This document shows positions 35,859 to 52,765 of a stretch of 64,000 nucleotides of DNA, one piece after another (within the stretch, counting starts at the first letter, position 1; every line of letters starts with the position of its first letter). The position numbers were made by a program, and so were the translations under genes. Below the pieces are notes generated by a model. It had not been told where the DNA came from and ran no database searches. It saw nothing but the letters and a program-made list of their open reading frames with translations. The DNA lies in NCBI GenBank assembly GCA_035041965.1, contig JAPYMA010000242.1:62001-126000 (forward strand), given 5' to 3'. This stretch comes from Anisakis pegreffii (Eukaryota; Nematoda; Chromadorea; Rhabditida; Anisakidae).

Positions 35859-37059
35859 CTGAAACACATCGCGAATACTCTGAGGTATTTCAAATATCCT
35901 GATTATGAGTTTGCTACCATAAATTACTTATGCATGAGTTCCGTTGACCTTCCACGAATCGATCTTTTAATCCAGTCACTTTAGGCAACAACCGAACAAC
36001 ACCTTGCGGGGAGTCCGCATCCAGATCAGTTCTAAGCACTTACCATCATTGTTTCTTGAACAATAACTCACTGCAACAATCCATCCATTTATTTCAATCA
36101 TCTCATCGGCGAAATTTGCATCACTCAACTCTCATTATTCAAAATTGATTAAAACAATCCAAATTCTCAAAAGTTTGATTTTTTATTAAAATGTCGATGA
36201 AGTGAAACATTATTACATGTGCTGTCGAAACTAAGCCCTTTTTGAATATCTCTTAAACTGAGATATTCTTTTTGTTTATCTCATTAATGAGATCAAACTT
36301 TTGTAAAAGATTTTGGACCGACGCAATATCGAACTCACGCCTTCTAAGCAGATCGGATCCTCAAAATTCCATTATAGAATCAGTTGAAAGCGAAGTGTTT
36401 GCACCCACCGATTCAACACGTACTTCATGACGTAGAAAGCACTTTAATGTTAGTGTCAGTCATTACTTATGAGTATGTAATGTGTTTAACTATACCAAAA
36501 AATTGTAATATAGCTGCGCATTGCGACGGAAAAATTTAATGACTATCATTTAGTGACATGAATGAATGAACAATAATAATTCCCAATAGGATAGTTTCAT
36601 CAGGTAATATGTACATACCATCAGTATGTAAATTAACGACGCTATAATTTAAAAGTCGAAGACGAATTCAGTCTACGCTCTATACCAGCGTTTCTTTTAG
36701 TGGGGTGAATTACTCCTGGAGTAATTGGGTGGTATCAATGGGGGATGGGGGGAAATTTGAGTTACCGAGAGATCAGCTGTTATAGACCAACTGAGAACCG
36801 CTACAAGGAAGAACTTCGTCGAGTTCCTTCTTACCAACCAGACTCCATAGGATAAGAGTAGTCCAGTTAAATTCTCCATAAGTGCTAAATTGCTAAATTC
36901 ATCACACGTTCCATACCCCACATTTATAATATCCAATTTTTTTCATAAGGAAATCTTTTTTTGATTATGCAAATTTTTACTTCAGGTATATGTTCCGCCA
37001 GAAAGTAAGTGCCAATGGTTTAGATGACATAAATTATTAGTAGAACAAAAGTATGTAAA
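35859..37059. other. gene-free stretch
   Basis: Should contain the missing 5' exon and promoter of the CK1-family gene (minus strand). Several acceptors and donors exist but no start could be chosen. Short AT-rich ORFs only. Confidence 0.4.
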
Positions 37060-37065
37060 TTTATT
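37060..37065 (-). terminator. poly(A) signal for the secreted peptide gene
   Basis: AATAAA on the minus strand, 70 nt after the TAA stop at 37135. Confidence 0.7.
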
Positions 37066-37134
37066 CAGAAGAACGTATATCGATTCACAACACTGAGCGT
37101 TGATTTCGCAACGCTAACGATATCATATGGTTGG

Positions 37135-37623
37135 TTATTGAGAAGAAATGTAGCCTGTGAACCGCATCTTCTTGTTGTCATTGCTTGCAAGATTTGCTCC
37201 CCAGCCACTTCCCGATGATCCACCGAAGCTTCCGTCCGGAGAACTGCTCCAACCGGCTCCTGATGAACCGCCCCATCCGCCATTCGGATTGCCTGATTCG
37301 ACGCCTGCGAAAATTACTTAGACAAAGTGAAACATCGAATTTTCTGCTTTGGGCAAAAATTCTATCATTTGTGGCCATCCCATCATCTTGTAGAGTGTCT
37401 GATATTGAAGAAAAGAGCACAGCTTACGATTAAGCATTCAATATCAATTTAACGAGAGTCTCTGAATGTTCTGTATATTTTAACCTGTTATGTTCAGCGT
37501 AGGTTGTATGATCTACTCAGAGTTCAAATGAACAATTTTAAGAAATAAAACTAGAGACTCACAGGCGATTAGAGCGACGAGCAGAAGAACGAATATAGCA
37601 AGGGAGTTCAGTCGGAAGACCAT
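37135..37623 (-). CDS. short secreted Gly/Ser/Trp-rich peptide
   Basis: Two exons, 37623-37563 and 37304-37135, join in phase to give 76 residues. Residues 1-21 form a textbook signal peptide (MVFRLNSLAIFVLLLVALIA). The mature part holds two similar Gly/Ser/Trp units (GGWGGSSGAGWSS and GSFGGSSGSGWGA), then ANLASNDNKKMRFTGYISSQ at the C-terminus. Small Gly/Trp-rich secreted peptides in nematodes include neuropeptide-like and epidermal defence peptides, but no dibasic-bounded repeats are seen here, so the role is open. The gene is compact: TATA box, ATG about 62 nt downstream of it, one intron and a close poly(A) signal. Confidence 0.75.
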
Positions 37624-37684
37624 GTTGAACGATCTGATGTGAATGACTTGATAATGAATAGTTCTTAAGTCTCCAACGAATGCA

Positions 37685-37692
37685 TTTATATA
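37685..37692 (-). promoter_or_regulatory. TATA box of the secreted peptide gene
   Basis: TATATAAA on the minus strand, 62-70 nt upstream of the ATG at 37623, which puts the start of transcription near 37655-37660. Confidence 0.65.
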
Positions 37693-38760
37693 CGCTTCCA
37701 CGGAGTATTTCATCAATTGAGACTAGTTTTTTCCATAGAATTAACAACTATTCATTTCCAGCTCTTCTGCTATCGTATCATCGAATAATGATGTGGCACA
37801 ATGGTTTTCAAAAGTTATTGGAGGCAGAAAAACTCTTTATGGTTCGAATTATGCACTCTTGATTTCACAACAGGTATACAAAACATCATGGAATGAGGCA
37901 CCTTTTTTCGAAGTCATGCATCTCCAAATTGAATGATATGCGTGATATAGTATGATCACGATGAAGTGAAAGTGGACTGACGGAGTATGATCATGGTATG
38001 ATCATAGAAAAACTGATCACGGAAAAACTGACAACTACAAACTAGGCAGCGCTTTGTATCCTTTATTCATGGGCAACTTAAGGGTGTTATTGTTAAATTT
38101 TGCAACAATTTTCTTTTTTAAGTACGGAAACTACAGTACAATCTTACGTTAGAGGCTGGATTCATAAAACTGTTCAAACTGCAAGTTTTCCGTTGTAATT
38201 CACAAAGAATCAAAGGAAACGATTTATACTTAATAATCACTGACGAATTCTCTATTTACAGTAATGAGGCATGCAGCGAACGAACAAAATGAACTCCGAT
38301 TGATATAAAATTATTCTTCAGGCTACAAAACGATATCGTCGGAGACTTTCTCTTGCCAAATTATTAATGTGAATGTGAGAATTTGCAGATGCTTCATTCG
38401 TCTATCCATAGTCATGAACTGAGCTGGTGAAATGAGAAAATGTAAAATAATTGCGCGTCTTATCAAGTTATCAGTAAAACTTTGTGAGAAAGTTTTCCTG
38501 TACTAAACGCTGTAAATGCTCGCCTTGATTTCAGTGATCGTTTATGGTTTCATGAAAGAAAGATAATTATCTTTTTCGATAACTCAGCAATGAACTGAAA
38601 TTATTTTTCTCCCTACGTTAAGAATTTCACAATACATATTCAATACAGAACAGTTCGAAACATCTGCTGTCGGTCAGTTGTGCTCATTGGTTTTAATCAG
38701 TTCAACTCGACAGATTCATCACTGCTGATTCGACAGAGACAGAGGAATCTCCTTGTACCA
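37693..38760. other. gene-free stretch
   Basis: No exon supported. Contains short tandem TATGATCA-type units around 37950-38010. The 3' end of the MAPKAPK2-like pseudokinase transcript lies at its right edge. Confidence 0.4.
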
Positions 38761-41700
38761 TCACGCAGGTTGAAGGAGTGGCGATGAACCGAGTTCATCA
38801 AGTGAACTAGGTGTTAATCTCTGAATTGAATGTTTTTTGGTTTGCTTTTCGTCGTCATTCTCTTTTTCACACCTTCTCGTCAACAGTGTATTGCTGATTT
38901 CTTCCATGGGTTTGATCAAAAGATCATTGTTTATTGCACAAATACCATTGATGTACTCGCTGAGTATGTCCTGAAACAGCTACACTTTTAGTGAGATTCC
39001 TTCACTTCTGCAGAACAAAGTTTATCGTTTCACTGCTAAACCATCGAGCATATCTAATATCTGACATCGAACCTGATGCTAAATTTGAACTAAAAAGTGA
39101 GCCAGTGTTGAACATGGAGTGAAATATTGGGAATTTAGTGCTGGTGAACATTGTACCACGATGGAGCGGTTTGGACGATATGATTGAGTATTTTGATTTG
39201 AAATGTGAAACAATTCAGACAGTTAACACAACTGGGAACAAACCATCATATCAAGCCATTTTGAATCATTTGAGAAATCACTTTCATAGAGCCGGATGTC
39301 GAGTGCACGACTGCACTGTACAATCCATGCATTGCCCATCAGTTCATTCGCTGTCATACGTTGCTCAAAATCTGTCGCCAAAAGCTTTCGCAAAACAGAT
39401 TTCGCTGAAAATGAACATATCTACTCGGATGTCAGGTATGCTAATTCTAAGACTCTAAACGATTTGAAATCCTATCAAAGTTGTGCATCTTATTGCTGCA
39501 TCATGCAGTTTCAGAAAAGCATTCAAATATACATTTTATGATACCCGATCAATCTGCCTAAAGATATTTTGCCTATCGACAGTTTGCGTAAGGACACACT
39601 GCCTAACGGACAGTTTTCCTAACTTAGGGTTTTTTGATGGATATTTCGCCTAATAAGCAGACTGTTCCTCAGGCAAATTGTTCGTTAGGAAAACTGTCCG
39701 TTAAGCAATGTGTCTTTAGGCAAACTGTCGTTAGGCAAAATGTCTTTAGGCAGATTGACCGGTCACGACATTTTATAATGCATGTTTTTTTTCAGTTGGG
39801 ACTATCATTATTGCTTTGTGTAATGAATCATTAAAATAATGACTGAAATATTTCTTCTACCTTGCAGTGAAACATTTTCCCATTCCTTCCTCTCGAAGAG
39901 GTATTCACCGTTGGAAATTTTCTCTCGCATTGCAGCCGAAAAATCCGTTTCTGAATTACGGCACAACAATGGATGACCACATAATCTAAACATAATAGGA
40001 TTTGAATTAATCTTTCAGACGTGACAGTAAACCAGCATAATGTCGTACTTAAATTCGAAGTTAGCCTCTTACTGAGAAACTACCCATTTCTTGAACCCAT
40101 ATCCCGCCCCATTATGACAGAATCATCTATTTGTTTACTAGGTACCTAGCTTGGTAGCCGAACCATCTATTTGATGGATACCTCACCCCGTATGCACCTC
40201 AGTCAAATCTCTCAAAATATTATGATTTGATTATTGCCACATGATTTTCGGTGCAGTTGATAAATGATGCCATTCTTGACAAACGGTACTAATTGTACGA
40301 TAAGCAGTGTTCATTTCAGTGCATCTTAATGACCATTTTCCCTTGTGCGACCAGGGATCGAATTTGTCGTCGCTAGGCTTTATGAAAAGGAGTGCTGACT
40401 AACCTTAGAGTGGAATCTCAATTTGAGAATGAACGATTTAGTTAGAGTGTTGATAAATGTAAATTAATAATCGTGTGTGTAACTCTGATACTTACAGGAA
40501 ATACATTATGATGCCAAGTGACCACATATCTTGAGATTTATCATATCGTATTCGCTCGGATATCTAAAAATATTCAGATCATTCTTGCAGATTCTTTTTT
40601 TGAAACAACTGATCTCAGCTAATAGGTTTTTTAAAGCATTAAAAATAATTCCATCTAAAGTACTACTTCACCATCTCATTGAATGGTAGATAATAAGAAT
40701 GTGTTGTATCATTAAAAGTGGGATATCGTATGAAAAATTGTGGAACGATATTCACATCAAGTAACAAAAGGTAATGCATAAAAGGGTTGAACATGATTAA
40801 ACAAGATTAGCTTCAATAGCACAGGATGTTAATGACGCGTATGAAGGAGCTTTGTCAAGAGGTTCTCTCTCGATCTCGGCCATTCCAAAATCAGCTAGCT
40901 TCAGGATACCATTCTTACTGAAATTATTCTATCACGTGTCAATAAGTTTACTTGAGTGACAAAATATTGATGATTGCAAATGTTGAATGGAACTGCACAA
41001 ATATAAGAAGAACTATTTGTGACAGCTCTATCGGCACCGACTCATTGAATCGGAACGAACAGAATATGATATCGACTGGCTGAGAGAATAGTAGATCAGT
41101 TTGCCGTGTTCAACTGATATATTCATTACGGAAGATATTTCTCAACATGAGATCATCGCAAGCGACGTGAACGTACGAAATTTGAAAGGAAACTAATGAA
41201 TTGTGAATATGAAAATTAAATGTAAACTTACGAATACAAAACATTTTCAAGTTTAATGTTATGATGAATAATGCCAAGAGAGTGCAAATATTCAATTGCT
41301 GAACCCAGATCTCGTATCATGCGAACAACTTCACGTTCCGTTACGATTATTTGCCCGAACTTTATTCGCTCCAGTAATGTCCCACCTGTAACTTAGAAAT
41401 GGTTTTCAAAATTTTGGTCTCTTTTTGAGGAAAATTGTGAAGCAATCATCAATACGGTATCCGGACAACTGCCTAGAGATGACTATCCCTTGAACAAGTC
41501 CCCCAGAGATAACGATTTCAAATATCTGTCTCTCGACGAGTTGTCACCATGATATTCTTCTCTGTAAGTACAAATTCTTTCGATCATCACTATTACAATC
41601 GTTTTTACTACGACTATTGTTACATTATATTCTTATCATCAACATTCTTATTCTTAGGCTTGGGCTTAGGCTGAGGTTGATGCTAAGGCTTAGACCATTC

Positions 41701-43644
41701 CAAATTAGTTTAAGGGAAAGTGCTGGGACAGTTTTCCGGCAGCAGTTGTCCGAGGGTAGTTATCCCAGAACTCTTCAACAATACATCACAAGTGAAATGT
41801 TGTGAACTCAGTTCATCCTCAAAATCAATGGCCGAACCTAAAATATAATTCAATTGTACCATTCGTAAGTTTAAAGTTATTAATTTCTGCGATAAATTCA
41901 AATTCAATGCTAATGAAAATAAATCCCACACCAATTGAAAGTGCTCTATGGCAGGGTTTATAGGTAGATTCAAGTGGCAACTGGGTGGTAGAAAATGCTA
42001 TGAACTCACCAGACATATATTCCGTGACAATGAAAAGGCATGGATGACCTCGAAAAAGATTCTCATAGACGTCTACTATTGGGAGAATATTTGGATGCTG
42101 AGAAGCCATAAACTGCAATTCGATCCCGCGTCGTGCCGTTGGGGTATCGGGTAAAATCTGATAAGGTTAATAGTGATCAAAGGGATAACAATTACTCTCA
42201 ATTCGTCACTAAATCAACATCTAAATAATCGTTAATTGAGCAATATATTTTTGATGAAACGGTCTAAAATAACGGATGTGTAATTATATCAGGGTGAAGT
42301 GATTTTTGTAAGCTGAAGAGTGCTGCCGACAGCCCGGAACAATATCGTTTCTGGTCAAATAACAGTGTATGTGCAAGGTCCCTTGAAAAAAAGATTGGTT
42401 CGAGAGGTAACCGGATCAAGGTTCCCTTCATCTTAGGCGCAGCACTGCATGGATTTCGACATTCAAAAGTTTCATGGTTCCACTCTGCAGACTCGTACAT
42501 TTCTGATTGGAAACAACCTTTGCAATTGTTCATCGAGAGGGACGAAGTTGAAATATCGTGCCATCTACATTGCGCCTTACTTAGGAACTATAACAATTTG
42601 ACCAAGCGACCTTTTTACTTGTTTTTTTTTGACGCAAAATCCGCACTGTTTGATTCTAAGTTGGAAAAAATCTTTCTGAAAAGTGAGACTTTGGAAATTC
42701 CAAAATCCGAAAATCGCCTGATATGTTGCCCGATGCTAAAAATAAATTGACTTAGCTGTTTTTCCTAATAATATGTTGGAGCGAAATTTTGTGCGGGTCG
42801 TTTTTTCCTAACGGTGTGTTTTGGGACCTCAAAAATTTCGATATTCGAAACAATTTCTTACTCTTTATAAACAGCGGAAACTTTGTTAATTGTTTATGAA
42901 TGTATATTCAATGTTCATATTTGCGCACACTCTTCACGAAACGCTGAAAAAGTAATGACGAACGAACACCGCAAGAAACTCGAATAGCATCTTTGCTTTC
43001 TTACCTTCAACACAAAGTGTTCGCCACTACATCTCCTCTCTATTAACCTCACTGGCCCACTAGCACCCGCTCCAATAATCTGAAACATTTCACTCCATTT
43101 TGTCACTTTTCAAGAATCAGTAACCGTCTGACACTGGTTAGGAACCAGTTCATAAGAGACTTGGTTTTAACAATGAAGCTTAATTTCTTCAGATAGATCT
43201 GACACAAACTTTCTCGCTGATGAGGTTTAGCGGCATGAATCAGCTGTAGATACGTTTATGAGATGTTTTGAATCGGTGTGAAACCTTTTGAACTGATGGT
43301 AACACAAAAGAAAACAGGAAAACTTACAATAGTGTATACATCTGTCGGTGAAAATTAATGTTTGGTAAATTTAATAGATCCGTTTCGGGGAGGTTTAACT
43401 GACAGAAGTGGATCTTCACGAGAGGGAAACTTACACTATCTTCCTTAGGTATCACGTAGTCTTTTAAAATAGAATGACTGTGCAACGGTAACTTTCTAAC
43501 TGGTAGATCGATGCGGGTTTTGCTCACTTCATATGCCTGAAATTGCGCGATCAATGAAGATTTTTTGTGACGGCTAAACAATTTCCAAGTGCTTGGAATG
43601 CATTGTGGTGGAAGTATGGAATGTGCATCGACTCGATTTGTCAT
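38761..43644 (-). CDS. MAPKAPK2-like protein, probable pseudokinase
   Basis: Minus-strand exons 43644-43435, 43079-43005, 42157-42010, 41385-41232, 40917-40803, 40563-40496, 39985-39861, 39404-39244 and 38970-38761 join in phase: 421 residues (human MAPKAPK2 about 400). Landmarks: ILKDYVIPKEDS, IGAGASGPVRL (glycine loop kept), VLK (Lys ~95), [105 protein letters not shown]. The catalytic HRD is HHN (Asp to Asn, ~187), the activation loop reads LDKAPSYAS where active enzymes have a phosphorylated Thr and TPxY/FTP, and APE is degraded to AIE. The reading frame and splice sites are intact, so it is a conserved gene that has lost catalysis rather than an obvious pseudogene. It lies directly downstream of an active paralogue with matching exons. 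Confidence 0.88.
39547..39764. repeat. foldback (MITE-like) element
   Basis: Two ~78-nt arms are inverted copies of each other around a ~60-nt loop. Left arm 39547-39623 (ATCAATCTGCCTAAAG ... GGACAGTTTTCCTAAC), right arm about 39684-39762 (GTTAGGAAAACTGTCC ... GCAGATTGACC). Inside each arm the unit GCCTAA(A/C)GACA is repeated several times. It lies in an intron of the MAPKAPK2-like pseudokinase. No transposase. Confidence 0.75.
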
Positions 43645-45369
43645 TCCAACGAATTCTAACACCAAAACTAGGAAAGTGAACCACTTTCGCTCGAGAAAAC
43701 TCTTTGCAACTCGTTCTCAAATTTCAGTTTTACTCATTCAGTTATGGTTTATGAATGAGCACTTAACTGCAGGAGCAATATAAGAAGCAGCATTTTTGAA
43801 GAAAGATAACGAACGTTTGACGTTGAACGTGATACTAGTGAAAGACATTTCCCCATAAGCCGAGTTCGTGAAGACGACAAAAAATAACTGTGCAATCCGT
43901 AACAGCGTATTGCGCAAAATATTCAAAAATTTGCAGTTTTATTAATGGCTTCAATCAATGTGCAGTGATAAAAATGATTGTTTGTAAAATAGTCCATTGT
44001 ATAAAGGCACAAGATGAAAGCATCGTCAACCGATACGAGCAAAAAACAATCGATAATTTGTTATCATTCTTATCACCAGATTTGTCTTACGATTGGGAAG
44101 CCATTTTATTGTTGTGAACCAATTGAAGAATTCAAGAACATCAGAAGAGTGCATAATGTGCGCCGTCGACCATCGTTAACATCAACTGAAAGTTTTCAGC
44201 GCTCCTTGAGCAAAAAAATTCAATGCTGTTTTATAATCAGTTGACGAGTTCTCGAACATTAATTCAAATTATCAACTACCTTAAGATTTATTGTTTCTTC
44301 GAGTTCGCATCGTTATTTTGAAGCAAAAAAATTGCCTGCATTACAAATTAGCAAACAGCGGTAATTTTGGCGTATCAATTAATTCATGGATCGTATTAAC
44401 TCATAAATTCAAAGCATATAACGGGATTCAAGTGCATCCATAGATTGGCAATCTGCTCGATAAGCAATTTATTGAATTCCTCGCAAATACGACAAATTTT
44501 TTTCCAGTTACGAACGAATAAAAACGACATCAATGAAAAAATACTACACGATAAGGCACCAATATAAACACACAAATACACGTTCAAGAAAACAATGACA
44601 GTGGTTCAAAAACACTGTTTACAACTTTTCATTGAGGAATATGTCACACTGATGAATTCTGATTATTTAGTCATTAAACAAAAGCACTGCTCCTATTGCA
44701 AAGTAACCCTTATACCAATTTTATGAAGCAGCTCTCCCCAGATTCTTTTCTAAGGTTGCCTCTTAACGTTCTAAGCGTAGAACAACAGAAATGATCAAGT
44801 GGCAAGAAAGCAAGAATAATAGAGTAGAACAGGCATCAGCGAGGTAATTACATTCCATTCACGAGGTTAATCGTACGAAAACCACTATAGAACGGAAAAT
44901 ATACATTACATATACGTTTATAGTACACACGGTCATCGCTCAGTAATTTCAAGTGATGAAAATTGAATGAATACATTCATTATTATACATCAGAATAGAA
45001 AAATCGAAAAAATTTGATTGATTTCAAGCGAGTGAACAAGCAAAAAATATTGACGAGGTAATACAAATGATAAAATAAATTAATTCCCGCAAAGAACAAT
45101 GCGATTGAATTGCAGAATTTGGGTGCAATTTTCCAATTTTTTTCATCTGATTCCCACTGAGCTTAGATCATACGCTAACGAAACGTTCATAGAGATGAAC
45201 TTTCGAGTGGAATCGAATGAAAATCATTCTTTAATTTGTTAAAATTATTCTTTAATTCGTATGATTCAGCATTTTATGCTCTTCACTATCACCAGATAAA
45301 AACTTCATCACAGTGTACAGTTATTAAACTTCCTCAACAAACACATATACTAGGCAATATCAAATACAT
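43645..45369. other. spacer between the two MAPKAPK2 copies
   Basis: Holds the promoter of the pseudokinase copy and the 3' untranslated region of the intact copy (minus strand). A plus-strand ORF at 44014-44244 with a basic segment (FKNIRRVHNVRRRPSLTST) was considered, but it has no partner exons. No canonical poly(A) hexamer was found close to 45370. Confidence 0.4.
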
Positions 45370-49193
<3,824 letters not shown>

Positions 49194-52100
49194 CTATAAA
49201 AGTTAGAATGATCGTCCAAAGTTGTGCTTGAGAGTCTTTCCATTCACATGATGCAGCATAATTTCAACGGAAAAAGGATAAAAACTGAAGAATCTCTTCT
49301 GGAGAGGAGTGAACGAACCTTCTTCAACTTTTTCGAACCAACCTGGCTTACACTGTTGTTATCCTATTCTATTGGAAAATTTGTGGTTCGTGCAATAGAA
49401 AAGTGAAAATTTAGATCCTTTCCATGATCATCCATAAGAGTGGAGGAAGAACTGCGTTGAAGGTAATAACATAGCACGTAATTTGGTCAATTTAAGACTG
49501 TTTGCATGCTTATTGATTGATAAACAATTTATGTTCGTATAGCATTCAGTGCTATGTTTGATTACTCTTTCCTATGGAGGAATGTTCTGTTTCGAAAGTG
49601 TTTACGTTCTTTAGGTATTTCTTGTGAAACAAGACAGAGTCGAGTATCAACTTGTGTATTTCATGCCCTAACTGATAAAGATTGCTGAAATCCGATAGAG
49701 GTACTCTTCCGAACCTTGCTAGATCGATGAGCGTTTAAGGATGCAACACATTGACCCATTCTATTTGTATCAGTCTGTTCGAAAATAACGTTTCTTCTTC
49801 CTTTTGTTCAAATATTTTATGACAAACTTCGAATACGAATCAACACTGTAATATTTCAACAGATCATTCACCGTAATATTTCAACACTACCGAATTCATC
49901 CAAGCTCTTCTTCAACAACAAAATCAAAAAGCCATGAATCACCAGCGACTTAATATTAACAACAACCAATCAGCACAAGACGAATATCAGTGGATCTTTT
50001 TTCAAACACTGCAAATTGCAGACAAATGTGAACAGCACAAACTCTACTGCGTTGCGCAAAACTGCACAGTGTATGGCGTTTGTAAATTATGAAAGGTATT
50101 ATATCACGCTCGAGTAATGCCTTTTCAGCAGCAACTAAGTAACGCTGAATTTTGATCTTTGGCGACGTTTTATCTGACAATGAGTGAAAATTTCACAGTG
50201 ATATTTGTAAATGTGGTTCGCGTCGAAGTCACACAAATTTAGAGGGTAGTTGATTGATTAAGCTGACAGTGAGCACGATTTATATCACATATGATCAGTT
50301 AAAAAATGGTTTCGTGCAATTCTGAACGAAACCATTTTCAACATTAAGCGACAGAAGAAACGCTACATCGCACTAAACAAATGAACAGGAAATGAATATG
50401 AATCCGAGTCTGATAGGTAGCAATTTCGATGAATTTCTGCCGCACACAATGAACGTTGCCATAGTGAAAACTCGAAAACAAATAAACTTGATTAAAGGTG
50501 ATGAGAAATTAAGTCGAGAATAAATGTGAAATTGAAATGCGCTATTGGAGAAATTCGAAGGATTGACAAAATCAGACTGATTTTTAAGGGTGTATCGCAA
50601 CTGGCGAGTATTCCGTGCAAACAAAGAGATATTTGAAGTGTGAAGAACGATGGTAAAGAGGACCGAATTTGAGAATGGCGGATCGATGAAGTGACCATAG
50701 CAAGATACGTACAAGGTTTCATAGTAGACATTAAGTGGCGCAAATGTTAACGAACACGTGCACTTGATGAAGATAAAAATTGTGATCACTCACAAACCGT
50801 GTGAGAACGAAATGGATTGGAACGTCTTATCGAAAACTATTTTCGAAAATGAGCGCTTTGACGTGAGAAGATATTTCGTAATGCCGAGAAGTGGCAAAGA
50901 GAACTGAACGTAACATAGGCATGGTACTTTAAAAGAAAGTGATTTCGAATTTGGAAGTGTGTACCCTCACATTCCGCATGAAAGGTCTTCTTATCCGTTG
51001 CATTTTTCTTCAGTTACTCAAATCATAATGATCTCCAACGATGCGCCCCTAAAACTGCAATCCAAAATATATGCATGGTCCCACATCAATGAGGGCAATA
51101 ATGTGGCAAATAAATGAATGAAAATGACCCGAGGGCACATTCAGTTCTGATTTGAAGGACCACTGATGGTTATACGCTATGCAACTGCAACTTATTAAAT
51201 GAGTATAAACATTCGAGTTTAAATAGCCATGTCATCGAAGGCATGATGATTGTTTATAGATAACGTGTGTAAATTTAGAATGCAGTAAAACTATATGAAA
51301 TCAAATTCAGTCTATGTAATAGTTTTGAGTGGTAAGTGATATGGAACGATGAAGTGATCATTTCTGTTTGCTAAAAAAATTCAAAAAATAGCGTCATTGC
51401 AAATCGCACATTAGAAATCGGAAAATTCGCGATATTTTGTGCTTCCAATAGATCCAGCTAAATCCACAGATTTATTTCGATTACTGAGTCAATTCGAAGT
51501 CATAATTACATTCGTAAGAAGTTGCACGGATTAATTACATTCCTGTTTTGTACAGATTCCGAAATTTTTTGATTCATTTCGTTTTCCAAACTAAACATTT
51601 ATTTCTGAAGTCAGAAGTTCGCAAAATTTCGGAAAATTTGCCCAAAAAGTCCAATATTTCCAATTCAAAACAAAAAAGACTGCGTAAGCTTCAGCTTGAC
51701 TTCCATGGCAAGCCCCAGCTTTAACTCGAGGTAGGATTTGAACTGAAACCTGCAGTGACCATCAGCCTAAGCCCGGCTTAAACCTTAAATTCATCAATGT
51801 GATGAGCCTTGCAATTAGTTTCCGCTTTATTCAAGATGAACGATTTCATTACGCCTGATGCATAATCCTAATTCCATCAGAAGGCAACTTTGATGCAACG
51901 TTGTGTAACGTGATTTTGACCAGTTTCGATTTCAATCTGTTTCGAAATTCCACTTCGAATTGAAAGATAATGAATGACTCGTGAATTTCAAACTAAAAAA
52001 TAGAATCGAAAGTGCAATTATCAGCAGTAATTTCCGCTTCCACTCTGTCTGATGCAAAATTTTTGTTATTGACGATGTAGACACTGATAGTGAGTCATTT

Positions 52101-52765
52101 GATGTGCGACCGAAGAATGTCTCAACAGAGTGCTGCAACCGAAGAATGTCTCAACAGAGTGCTGCAACCGAAGAATGTCTCAACAGAGTGCTGCAACCGA
52201 AGAATGTCTCAACAGAGTGCTGCAACCGAAGAATGTCTCAACAGAATAAGGCATAATGGCGACATGATATTGAATATTGAGACCGCATGGCGAAACTCTT
52301 CGGTTAATACGATAACTGATGGCGATTGTGAAATTGATGAACCTTTTTGTATGCACAAAAAGAATGTGTTCATTTCTTATCATGCAACCTCTTGGAGTAT
52401 CTTACAATCTGTGCTGATTTGTACTTCTAATGATGAACTAATAATTCCCATTCAATGGGGAAACAATCTTAGGATGCCATGTGAAACGTATATTACTATG
52501 TTCACCGTTTTGCACGCAATTATTCTTTACGGCTGTGAAATAATTTCTTAAGATGTGCCTGATTGTGGTCTAAAAGTACTTCATGATTAAAGAACTCGAA
52601 ATTATCATAAATCATAAAAAATTACAAATTATCAACAAAAACATCACGTCATTCGTTGTCATCATAAATTATCATTGCATTGGATGCCACTAAACTATGC
52701 AAAATAGTTCGTTGCAAACATTCGTGTTTAAGTGAAATGGTACATTATAGCGTTGTTTATTGGGA
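49194..52765. other. gene-free stretch
   Basis: The first exon and promoter of the MAPKAPK2 gene should be within its left part but could not be fixed. The long minus-strand ORFs at 50373-50789 and 49956-50180 lack good splice partners. The right part holds the tandem repeat at 52109-52247. Confidence 0.4.
52109..52247. repeat. minisatellite, ~29-bp unit
   Basis: Almost five head-to-tail copies of a 29-bp unit containing CCGAAGAATGTCTCAACAGA, nearly identical to one another; the last copy is cut short. The frame across it stays open only because of the repeat. Confidence 0.9.

Noticed and set aside
41456..41760. Possible second foldback element (CGGACAACTGC in both orientations)
   Set aside because: Only 11 bp match between the arms; too short to separate from chance.
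50373..50789. Minus-strand ORF of 138 residues, hydrophobic
   Set aside because: AT-rich, Phe/Ser/Leu-rich composition typical of chance ORFs; no start context or splice partner.
52109..52247. CRISPR-like array
   Set aside because: The copies are contiguous with no spacers and the genome is eukaryotic; it is a minisatellite.
52090..52551. Plus-strand ORF of 153 residues
   Set aside because: Its first third is the translated 29-bp minisatellite; the rest is not protein-like and has no splice partner.
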